Shown: positions 8,584 to 15,397 of the stretch, one piece after another
Numbering within the stretch: position 1 is the first letter of the stretch
How the letters are laid out: each line of letters opens with the position of its first letter
Source of the DNA: Aquimarina brevivitae
Lineage (GTDB): Bacteria; Bacteroidota; Bacteroidia; Flavobacteriales; Flavobacteriaceae
DNA length: 64,000 nucleotides
Reading direction: 5' to 3'
Assembly: GCF_004216895.1 (NCBI RefSeq)
Contig: NZ_SGXE01000001.1
Coordinates: 1,656,208 to 1,720,207, forward strand
Program-made: the position numbers and the translations under genes
Notes under the pieces: generated by a model
Database searches by the model: none
What the model saw: the letters and a program-made list of their open reading frames with translations, nothing else
Told to the model about the DNA's origin: nothing

Positions 8584-9006
8584 AATCAGTAAACGTTAGC
8601 GTAGTAAATTTACAATAATTATGGTGTTTATGAGGCTCTATTTGCGTATTGTTGAGTTTAAGATCACTACTTTTTAACTATAATCGTTAATCCACTACAA
8701 ATCTTGACGTAATTTTAACTGTTGTTTAATTGGATGTTACAGCAAAAGTGGATCACCAAAGATGATCCACTTATAAGCTACTTAATTACCCCTTAATTAA
8801 GCAGTCAGTCACGTTCACTAAACTAACTCATTCAAAAGTAGTAGGGTTTCAGGTTTAATTAAATAGGTATAAACCCGTGTTTTTGTTATTTTTGACCTGG
8901 TTAAAAAATATTAGCTAAAAAATGCTAAACATTTTATTGGTGGTTATATAAATAATTCGTTAATTTGCACCCTGTTTTGAAATAACAACAAAATTAATAA
9001 GAAGAG
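8584..9006. other. 423-nt divergent intergenic region with two tandem hairpins
   Basis: This gap lies upstream of both flanking genes, so it should hold promoters rather than terminators. Two strong inverted repeats stand in it. One is AAGTGGATCA/TGATCCACTT (8746-8772, 10-bp perfect stem, 7-nt loop). The other is CTTAATTA/TAATTAAG (8781-8801, 8-bp stem, 5-nt loop), 8 nt further on. A 20-codon ORF starting at 8734 reads through both and is probably chance. No tRNA or conserved protein is seen. A small RNA or regulator-binding region is possible. Confidence 0.55.
8937..8967 (+). promoter_or_regulatory. Promoter of rpmB-rpmG-DUF4295
   Basis: A TTGG at 8937-8940 is followed after 19 nt by TTAATTTG (8960-8967), close to the Bacteroidota form TTG-N20-TAnnTTTG with one mismatch in the second position. 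The predicted start is about 35 nt before the rpmB ATG. Confidence 0.55.
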
Positions 9007-9246
9007 ATGTCAAGAGTTTGCGAGCTTACAGGTAAAAAAGCAATGGTAGGGAATAATGTTTCTCACGCAATGAATAAAACAAAGCGTAAATTCAATGCTA
9101 ATTTAATAAAGAAACGTTTTTATATCCCAGAAGAGGATCGTTGGGTAACGTTAAAAGTGTCAACGGCTGCTTTGAAGACAATAAATAAAAATGGGATCTC
9201 TGCGGTTTTAAAAGAAGCAAGAGCAAAAGGTTTTTTAACGAAATAA
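9007..9246 (+). CDS. rpmB: 50S ribosomal protein L28
   Basis: A 79-residue basic ribosomal protein of the large subunit. It begins [20 protein letters not shown], the classic L28 N-terminus, and continues [20 protein letters not shown]. Only one cysteine is present near the N-terminus, so the zinc-ribbon form is unlikely. It is the first gene of a three-gene ribosomal operon, 24 nt before rpmG, with its own promoter at 8937-8967. Confidence 0.97.
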   Translation: MSRVCELTGKKAMVGNNVSHAMNKTKRKFNANLIKKRFYIPEEDRWVTLKVSTAALKTINKNGISAVLKEARAKGFLTK

Positions 9247-9270
9247 ATTCTTTTTTAAAGAGATAGTACA

Positions 9271-9453
9271 ATGGCGAAGAAAGGTAATAGAGTACAGGTA
9301 ATATTAGAATGTACTGAGCATAAAGCTACAGGTAAACCTGGTACATCAAGATACATAACGACAAAAAATAAAAAGAACACTCCGGATAGATTAGAGATTA
9401 AGAAATTTAATCCTATTCTTAAGAAGATGACAGTTCATAAAGAAATAAAATAA
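9271..9453 (+). CDS. rpmG: 50S ribosomal protein L33
   Basis: A 60-residue large-subunit ribosomal protein. [18 protein letters not shown] and [20 protein letters not shown] are typical of L33. It has a single cysteine (Cys14) and lacks the zinc-binding CxxC pairs, so it is the zinc-independent form. It lies between rpmB and the DUF4295 gene, 7 nt before the latter, the conserved flavobacterial order. Confidence 0.97.
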   Translation: MAKKGNRVQVILECTEHKATGKPGTSRYITTKNKKNTPDRLEIKKFNPILKKMTVHKEIK

Positions 9454-9460
9454 CAGGACC

Positions 9461-9613
9461 ATGGCAAAGAAATCAGTAGCAACGTTACAAACCGGATCAA
9501 AGAGATTAACCAAAGCTATTAAAATGGTTAAGTCTCCAAAGACAGGAGCTTACACTTTTGTTGAATCTATTATGGCACCTGAAGCTGTAAATGACTTCTT
9601 GGACAAAAAGTAA
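9461..9613 (+). CDS. DUF4295 family protein (small basic protein of the L28-L33 operon)
   Basis: A 50-residue basic protein starting MAKKSVATLQTGSKRLTKAI and ending in APEAVNDFLDKK. It is the DUF4295 family, found in Bacteroidota immediately after rpmG. Size, charge and position suggest a ribosome-associated protein, but no function is established. It starts 7 nt after the rpmG stop, and a strong terminator follows 30 nt after its own stop. Confidence 0.93.
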   Translation: MAKKSVATLQTGSKRLTKAIKMVKSPKTGAYTFVESIMAPEAVNDFLDKK

Positions 9614-9643
9614 ATCTTTTACACATAACAATATCGAATAAGA

Positions 9644-9678
9644 AGCCATTTCAATTTTATTGGAATGGCTCTTTTTTT
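9644..9678 (+). terminator. Rho-independent terminator of the rpmB operon
   Basis: AGCCATTTCAAT (9644-9655) pairs with ATTGGAATGGCT (9659-9670) through 12 positions with one T-G wobble and a 3-nt loop. A run of seven T follows at 9672-9678. It separates the ribosomal operon from ftsY. Confidence 0.88.
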
Positions 9679-9713
9679 ATAAAAGCATATTAAATCATTT
9701 AGTTTTTTAGTCA

Positions 9714-10667
9714 ATGAGTTTTTTTAAAAATATCTTTTCTACAGATAAAAAAGAGACACTGGATAAGGGGTTAGAGAAAACGAAAAATTCTTTTTTTTCT
9801 AAATTAGGAAAAGCAGTTGCTGGTAAATCCAAAGTAGACGATGACGTACTGGATAATCTTGAAGAAGTTTTGGTCACTAGCGATGTTGGGGTAAAGACTA
9901 CCATAAAAATTATCGAAAGAATTGAAGATCGGGTAGCTAAAGATAAATATTTAGGTACGGAAGAATTGAACCAGATATTAAGAGAAGAAATTGCTGGACT
10001 TTTATCCGAAACCAATGTAGGGGAAGCTACAGATTTTGAAATCCCTGCCGATAAAAAACCATATGTATTAATGGTTGTTGGAGTAAATGGCGTCGGCAAA
10101 ACAACAACAATCGGTAAATTAGCCTATCAGTTAAAGAAAAAAGGTTTAAAAGTTGTTTTGGGTGCTGCAGATACCTTTAGAGCTGCGGCTATCGATCAAT
10201 TACAAGTTTGGGCAGATCGGGTAGAAGTTCCTATCGTAAAACAAGCCATGGGTAGTGATCCTGCATCCGTAGCTTTTGATACATTAACTTCAGGAAAGGC
10301 ACAAGATGCGGATGTCATTATTATCGATACCGCAGGTAGACTTCATAACAAAGTAAATTTAATGAATGAGCTTACTAAGGTGAAACGGGTAATGCAAAAA
10401 GTTATTCCGGATGCTCCTCACGACGTTTTATTAGTTTTAGATGGATCTACAGGTCAAAATGCTTTTGAACAAGCTAAGCAGTTTACTGCGGCAACAGAGG
10501 TTACTTCTTTGGCAGTTACAAAATTAGATGGTACAGCAAAAGGAGGAGTTGTTATTGGTATAAGTGACCAATTTAAAGTACCAGTTAAGTATATTGGAGT
10601 AGGAGAAGGTATTGAGGATCTTCAGGTGTTTAATAAATATGAGTTTGTAGATTCCTTTTTTAAGTAA
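9714..10667 (+). CDS. ftsY: Signal recognition particle receptor FtsY
   Basis: A 317-residue GTPase that docks the signal recognition particle and its ribosome at the inner membrane. The short N-terminal region (about 1-30) lacks the long acidic A domain of the E. coli protein. The NG domain shows G1 GVNGVGKTTTIGKLA, DTFRAAAIDQLQVW, DTAGRLHNK (G3) and TKLDGTAKGG (G4). Length is typical for Bacteroidota. It follows the ribosomal operon's terminator and is followed by its own terminator, so it is probably monocistronic. Confidence 0.96.
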   Translation: MSFFKNIFSTDKKETLDKGLEKTKNSFFSKLGKAVAGKSKVDDDVLDNLEEVLVTSDVGVKTTIKIIERIEDRVAKDKYLGTEELNQILREEIAGLLSETNVGEATDFEIPADKKPYVLMVVGVNGVGKTTTIGKLAYQLKKKGLKVVLGAADTFRAAAIDQLQVWADRVEVPIVKQAMGSDPASVAFDTLTSGKAQDADVIIIDTAGRLHNKVNLMNELTKVKRVMQKVIPDAPHDVLLVLDGSTGQNAFEQAKQFTAATEVTSLAVTKLDGTAKGGVVIGISDQFKVPVKYIGVGEGIEDLQVFNKYEFVDSFFK

Positions 10668-10696
10668 ATTTATTTTTGTTACAAAATAGTTAAATC

Positions 10697-10729
10697 AAGG
10701 CATAGTAGTTAGTTACTTTGCCTTTTTTT
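10697..10729 (+). terminator. Rho-independent terminator of ftsY
   Basis: AAGGCA...AGTA pairs with TACT...TGCCTT (10697-10724) with one T-T mismatch and a 6-nt loop, followed by T-run to 10729. An alternative ATG at 10718 for the next gene would lie inside this hairpin, which argues for the later start at 10769. Confidence 0.75.
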
Positions 10730-10768
10730 ATAGTTTTAGATGAAACATATCATTTAAAACTTATTGTT

Positions 10769-12445
10769 ATGGGAGCTCGCCTTAGTAGCCTGGTCATTAT
10801 ATTTTTATTGATTGCTTGTCAACAGCATCAAAAGAAAGAGATTAAATCAACTCAAGAATCTATCCCCTTTTGGGAGGCTTATGACGAAACTGAGGATTTG
10901 CAAAAAAGTAAAACGCTGGAGCAGGAGCGCATGCACTTAAAACTTATCAATTCTCGGGTGCGAGATAAAAACAAGATTTGGGAAGTACTCAATGCGCAAA
11001 TGGTAGATTTTAATGCGAATCGGTATCAAGAACTTAAACCTGTAGTGCTTGATAAGAGTATACCAGAGTTACAGGAATCAATACAGCAAGGAAAGCTAAC
11101 CTATACGGACTTAGTCAAGTTTTACCTGTATAGAATACGGAAGTTCGAGTCGGATAATAAATTGTCGCTTAATGCGATTATTTCTTTAAATGAAGATGTG
11201 ATTGTACAAGCAAACCGCTTAGATCAAAGCGATAAGTCTAACATAGACAAACATTCAGTCTATGGAATGCCGATCTTGTTAAAAGATAATATTGATGCCA
11301 AGGGAATGGTCACTACAGCAGGTGCTGTGGTGCTACAAAATAATCAGGTGGATAAAGATGCTTATATCACCCAAAAATTAAAATCTCAGAAGGCATTAGT
11401 CTTAGGTAAAGCAAACTTAAGCGAATGGGCTTATTTTTTATGTGCAGGATGTCCAGTAGGCTATAGTGCCATTGGTGGGCAGACTATGAATCCATATGGA
11501 AGATTGGTTTTTGAATCTGGTGGTTCTAGTTCTGGTAGTGGTGCAGCGGTAGCAGCCAACTTTTGTGTAGCGGCTATCGGTACAGAAACTAGTGGATCTA
11601 TACTTTCTCCTTCTAGTCAAAATTCGTTGGTAGGTTTAAAACCTACAATTGGTACCTTAAGTCGGAGTGGAATAGTGCCTATATCTAGTACACTTGATAC
11701 ACCAGGTCCTATGACTCGTACTGTTATGGACAACGCAATAGTGTACAAGGCAATGTTAGGAAAGGACGTTGATGATCCTGCTTCGCAACAGATTGTATAT
11801 GATAGTTTTTATGAAAAGCTTTCTAATGCAACATTGGCAGGAAAACGATTTGGTGTGGTCAAGGAGTTCCTTGAAGATTCCTTATATAGTAGAGCGGTTT
11901 CTAAAATAAAAGCATCAGGAGGACTGGTTTTTGAAATAGAACCCAAACAGCTGCCATTATCGGATTTTATAACGCTGTTGAGTGCAGATATGAAGATGGA
12001 TTTAAAAAACTATCTTAAAACCAAGGATGAACAGCAAGTGGCAGTGTTTAGTGTTACTGATATTAGGCAATTTAATTTACAGGATAGTTTACAGAGAATA
12101 CCCTATGGACAGCAGTTATTTGATGGAATAACTGAAGATTCGACTTCTATATCGCAGTTGAAATCCATTAAAAAAGAACTAGAACGGGTAGGAAGACTGT
12201 ATTTTGATGCATTTTTTGATACATACCAGCTGGATGCAGTACTTTCAATTAATAATTATCACGCAGGTTATGCAGCTGTTGCTAAATACCCTGCGCTAAC
12301 AGTTCCTATGGGGTATTCAGCTAAGGGAGAGCCAAAAGGATTGACGTTTATAGGTCAGCCTTTTAAGGAAGATCTATTATTAAGCAGTGCCAAAGCATTT
12401 GAAGAAGTAACGAAATACCGGGTAATGCCAGAGGATTATCGGTAA
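10769..12445 (+). CDS. Amidase signature family lipoprotein
   Basis: A 558-residue exported enzyme of the amidase signature family. The start at 10769 ([19 protein letters not shown]) gives a lipoprotein signal with lipobox LLIAC; an in-frame ATG at 10718 would bury it and lies in the ftsY terminator. The Ser-cisSer-Lys triad is visible: Lys in [11 protein letters not shown], the glycine-serine stretch [15 protein letters not shown], and the nucleophile region [15 protein letters not shown]. The C-terminal [11 protein letters not shown] and GLTFIGQPF are also typical. It probably hydrolyses an amide or peptide amide in the periplasm; the substrate is unknown. It lies alone between ftsY and the surface-signalling locus. 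Confidence 0.88.
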   Translation: MGARLSSLVIIFLLIACQQHQKKEIKSTQESIPFWEAYDETEDLQKSKTLEQERMHLKLINSRVRDKNKIWEVLNAQMVDFNANRYQELKPVVLDKSIPELQESIQQGKLTYTDLVKFYLYRIRKFESDNKLSLNAIISLNEDVIVQANRLDQSDKSNIDKHSVYGMPILLKDNIDAKGMVTTAGAVVLQNNQVDKDAYITQKLKSQKALVLGKANLSEWAYFLCAGCPVGYSAIGGQTMNPYGRLVFESGGSSSGSGAAVAANFCVAAIGTETSGSILSPSSQNSLVGLKPTIGTLSRSGIVPISSTLDTPGPMTRTVMDNAIVYKAMLGKDVDDPASQQIVYDSFYEKLSNATLAGKRFGVVKEFLEDSLYSRAVSKIKASGGLVFEIEPKQLPLSDFITLLSADMKMDLKNYLKTKDEQQVAVFSVTDIRQFNLQDSLQRIPYGQQLFDGITEDSTSISQLKSIKKELERVGRLYFDAFFDTYQLDAVLSINNYHAGYAAVAKYPALTVPMGYSAKGEPKGLTFIGQPFKEDLLLSSAKAFEEVTKYRVMPEDYR

Positions 12446-12484
12446 TTGGAATTAAAGCGGATACCTTATTTTTTAGAAGAGGAA

Positions 12485-12508
12485 AAGCCTTCAGGGTTCT
12501 GAAGGCTT
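12485..12508. terminator. Terminator-like hairpin between convergent genes
   Basis: AAGCCTTC (12485-12492) pairs perfectly with GAAGGCTT (12501-12508) over an 8-nt loop. It lies 40 nt after the amidase stop on the plus strand. On the minus strand it is followed by TTTTCC, so it could end either transcript. No good T-run follows on the plus strand. Confidence 0.4.
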
Positions 12509-12668
12509 CATACTCAAAATCAGCATTTGCAAGATTTACCGGATATTCACTATTGATTAGGATTACGTATGAAAAGTAGCTCCTACCCGATATCTTAAGT
12601 GCTAATAATTTTCAATTTGTTTAGGTTGTAGCGTGTATGATTAGGGCTACTACACGCACTTACCTTTT

Positions 12669-13781
12669 TTATCTTACTTTTCTAAAAAATAATTCATCTT
12701 TACTAATACCTTCTCCTTCTCGCTCATCCAACATTATTCTATTGGTTTTAATTTTCTTTACATTCCAGTCGATATTTAATTTGTCTAATGGTGGTTCGTC
12801 GCCAAAATCAAATTGTACTCTGAGGCTTCCATCTGCTCTCGTAAAGGCGCTCCATTGAGATACAAATTCTTCATCTGTATCTGTATTACGCACTAAGGCA
12901 GTACGGTCTGGATTGAATGTAAATATGAAGTTTCTATAGTTTCTTGTTTCGTTACTTTGATTATCCTTGTATTTTTGAACTTCCCATTCATCTTCTACAA
13001 TCACCGATTCTAATTGTAAAATAGTAGTATCGTTATCATCACAATCATCAGAAGCTTCTTCAATAGCTATTTCTAATTCTTCATTAGAGTTAACGACTAA
13101 TTCGCTTTCATCAGATAGTACCAATGTAATTGGGAAGGAGATGTTTGCAATTACGTCATCATTTAGATCTGAAACAAATGCAAATAACTCTTCATCAGAT
13201 TCTATACGTATCGTTTCAAGAATTTCTGTATCCGGATTAAAAACGGTTATATTGAAAGGATATTGAAAATCAATACATTCAATATCTTCATCTTCGTCTT
13301 CAAATACTTCTTCATCGTCATCATCGTCATCATCTGGATTATCATCTTCCTCTAATGGAGGAGTACACGCTTCAATTAGTGCTGATAATTCTTCACTGCT
13401 TTCAACAATTACTTCTTCATAATTAGAAAAGATTAGGGTGATAGGAAAAGAAATAACCACTTGATCACTGTTATTTTGAAGTAATAATTCTTCAATTGCC
13501 AAGTAATCTTCTGTAGAAGCAATGACTAATTGGTTACCATCTACAGCAACAGTTATGGGTAACTGAACTGTAAAACACGAAGAATTGTCGATAATATTAT
13601 CGATTGACCCGTCGTTTAAGGTAACTTTAGCCATAAGGCTGGTTGTTTTAGAATTAGGCTCTAAAACCTGCTCCTCAGAAGGTTGAATTAGGGTGTCAGA
13701 CTCTTGTCTACAAGAACTTATAAAAGTAGGTATTGTTAGGGACAAAAAAAGGTAAATTATAGCAGTTCTTGTATTCTTCAT
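12669..13781 (-). CDS. Acidic repeat lipoprotein, hypothetical
   Basis: A 370-residue lipoprotein (signal ending FISSC, Cys24) of unknown function. The mature part is strongly acidic and includes a run of seven aspartates followed by EEVFEDEDEDIEC. Two related halves can be seen. Each has a strand-like stretch (FTVQLPITVAVDGN; FQYPFNITVFNPDT) followed by a second (ISFPITLIFSNYEE; ISFPITLVLSDESE) and an acidic helix (SSEELSALIEAC; SNEELEIAIEEA). The C-terminal third reads like a lipocalin-type ligand or stress-sensing domain (VEDEWEVQKYKDN, ALVRNTDTDEEFVSQWSAF). It is divergent from the sigma factor gene by 107 nt, so it may belong to the same signalling locus. Cation or surface binding is a guess from charge. 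Confidence 0.8.
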   Translation of the reverse strand: MKNTRTAIIYLFLSLTIPTFISSCRQESDTLIQPSEEQVLEPNSKTTSLMAKVTLNDGSIDNIIDNSSCFTVQLPITVAVDGNQLVIASTEDYLAIEELLLQNNSDQVVISFPITLIFSNYEEVIVESSEELSALIEACTPPLEEDDNPDDDDDDDEEVFEDEDEDIECIDFQYPFNITVFNPDTEILETIRIESDEELFAFVSDLNDDVIANISFPITLVLSDESELVVNSNEELEIAIEEASDDCDDNDTTILQLESVIVEDEWEVQKYKDNQSNETRNYRNFIFTFNPDRTALVRNTDTDEEFVSQWSAFTRADGSLRVQFDFGDEPPLDKLNIDWNVKKIKTNRIMLDEREGEGISKDELFFRKVR

Positions 13782-13888
13782 CTTAATTTAATTTTCGTAT
13801 AGCCTTACATGTATAAAAACAACTAAGTTCTTAAAACTCCTTTAATTTTTTCAATTTTTTCTACATTTACTAAAAATTTAAGGGTTTT

Positions 13889-14407
13889 ATGCCAAAAGAG
13901 CTCCATAAGAATGTATGTGATGAGGCTATTTTTTCATCTATATACAAAGAATATTCAAAGGATTTACATAATTACCTTTATTATAAATATGGGGAGTCAT
14001 TAGGGCCTAATGATAAAATGCAGGATGCGTTTATAAAACTATTGGACAAATGTAAAGAAGTTACCGTGGCCAAGGCCAAAGGTTTTTTATTTACCGTAGC
14101 TAATAATATGATGTTAAACGAAATTAAACATCAAAAAGTAGTTTTAAAGTATACAGAAAACAAACCTAAAGAATACACTTACGAATCCCCAGAGTTTTTA
14201 TTAGAGCAAAAACAATTTCTAAAGAAATATCAAAAAGCACTTAGTAAATTAACAGAGGATCAGAGAACGGCGTTTTTGATGAACAAAGTAGAAGGAAAAA
14301 AACATGCTGAAATAGCTGAAATGCTGGGTACTACAAGAAAGGCAATCGAAAATCGAATTTATACTGCCTATAATAAATTAAAGGAGGAAATAGAAGGATT
14401 TAAATAA
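13889..14407 (+). CDS. ECF-type RNA polymerase sigma factor
   Basis: A 172-residue sigma-70 family protein with only regions 2 and 4. Region 2 covers about 15-80 (EYSKDLHNYLYYKYGE, DKMQDAFIKLL). Region 4 covers about 110-165 (LTEDQRTAFLMNKVEGKKHAEIAE, then TTRKAIENRIYTAYNKLK). It is the first gene of a sigma/FecR/TonB-receptor set. By family knowledge it is held by the FecR anti-sigma factor until the receptor binds its ligand, then activates the receptor gene. A near-consensus TACATTTA lies 20 nt before the ATG. Confidence 0.93.
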   Translation: MPKELHKNVCDEAIFSSIYKEYSKDLHNYLYYKYGESLGPNDKMQDAFIKLLDKCKEVTVAKAKGFLFTVANNMMLNEIKHQKVVLKYTENKPKEYTYESPEFLLEQKQFLKKYQKALSKLTEDQRTAFLMNKVEGKKHAEIAEMLGTTRKAIENRIYTAYNKLKEEIEGFK

Positions 14408-14476
14408 AAATTTTCAAATAAAAAAAGGAGTATTTGATTTTCAGTTGTTATATAGATAGAACAGAGTTATAAAAAG

Positions 14477-15397
14477 ATGGAAAAAGATAATCTTATACGC
14501 AAGTGGTTAGCCGACGAATTGACGGATGCAGAAAGAACTGCTTTCGAGCAGCAAGATGACTATAAAGATCATCTAAGAGTTGTTGAAGCAGCAAAGTATT
14601 TCAAGGCTTCTGAGTTTACAGATGTCGCTGATATCGAATCTTTTTATAAAAGATATGAAGAAGCACGCACACTGGTTCCAAAGAAGGAGAAAAAGTCTTC
14701 CTTAGGTTTAGTATTAAAGATTGTTGCTGTATTTGTGATAATGTTGGGTATTGGCTTTTTAGTAATTAACCCATTCAATGATCGCGTAAGTGCTCCACTA
14801 GCTCAAAAACAGGAGGTTGTTCTTCCAGACAACTCAGAAGTTGTATTAAATGCAGATTCTGAAATAGAATATAATGGCAATAATTGGCAAAATCAAAGGA
14901 GTTTACGTCTCAAAGGTGAAGCCTATTTCAAAGTTGCAAAAGGAAAAAGATTTGATGTGGTTACGGAGGAGGGTACGGTTACCGTATTAGGAACCAAATT
15001 TAATGTGAAGAGCAGAATAGGCTTTTTCGAGGTACATTGCTATGAAGGATTAGTTAATTTAACGCTTAGCGATCACGAATCCGTAAATCTACCGGCAGGA
15101 AGCCGATTTAGAATTATCGATGGAAAACATTATTTTGATAAAACGCCAGAGAAAGTTCCTGGTTGGATTAACAATCGAACGACTTTTAAGAGTATTCCTT
15201 ACATTCAAGTCATACGTGAATTTGAAAGACAATATAACGTTAACATCGATTTGAAGAATATCAATCAAAACCAAATTTTTACAGGAGGTTTTGTGCATAA
15301 TAGTTTAGAAGATGGCCTAAAATCTATAACTTTACCATTAGATTTAAGCTATACTGTTGATAACACGAAAAATATTACTATTACGACAAGTAAATAG
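14477..15397 (+). CDS. FecR family anti-sigma factor
   Basis: A 306-residue inner-membrane signal transducer. The cytoplasmic N-terminal part (1 to about 75) should bind the sigma factor. One membrane helix (LGLVLKIVAVFVIMLGIGFL) lies at about residues 77-97. The periplasmic FecR domain follows (VVLPDNSEVVLNADSEIEYN, LKGEAYFKVAKGKRFDV, VTVLGTKFNVKSR). The C-terminal DUF4974 domain (PYIQVIREFERQYNVNIDL) is the part that meets the receptor's N-terminal domain. It starts 69 nt after the sigma gene and its end overlaps the likely receptor start by 41 nt. Confidence 0.93.
   Translation: MEKDNLIRKWLADELTDAERTAFEQQDDYKDHLRVVEAAKYFKASEFTDVADIESFYKRYEEARTLVPKKEKKSSLGLVLKIVAVFVIMLGIGFLVINPFNDRVSAPLAQKQEVVLPDNSEVVLNADSEIEYNGNNWQNQRSLRLKGEAYFKVAKGKRFDVVTEEGTVTVLGTKFNVKSRIGFFEVHCYEGLVNLTLSDHESVNLPAGSRFRIIDGKHYFDKTPEKVPGWINNRTTFKSIPYIQVIREFERQYNVNIDLKNINQNQIFTGGFVHNSLEDGLKSITLPLDLSYTVDNTKNITITTSK

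Noticed and set aside
8734-8797. A 20-codon ORF (MLQQKWITKDDPL...) reading through both hairpins upstream of rpmB.
   Set aside because: Very short, no promoter or ribosome-binding signal in front, and it coincides with inverted repeats that alone explain the sequence pattern.
10718-10768. An in-frame ATG extending the amidase by 17 residues.
   Set aside because: It lies in the ftsY terminator and would bury the lipoprotein signal that starts at 10769.
12631-12657. GCGTGTA/TACACGC hairpin near the end of the acidic lipoprotein gene, considered as a terminator.
   Set aside because: A 13-nt loop and no T-run on either strand; too weak to call.
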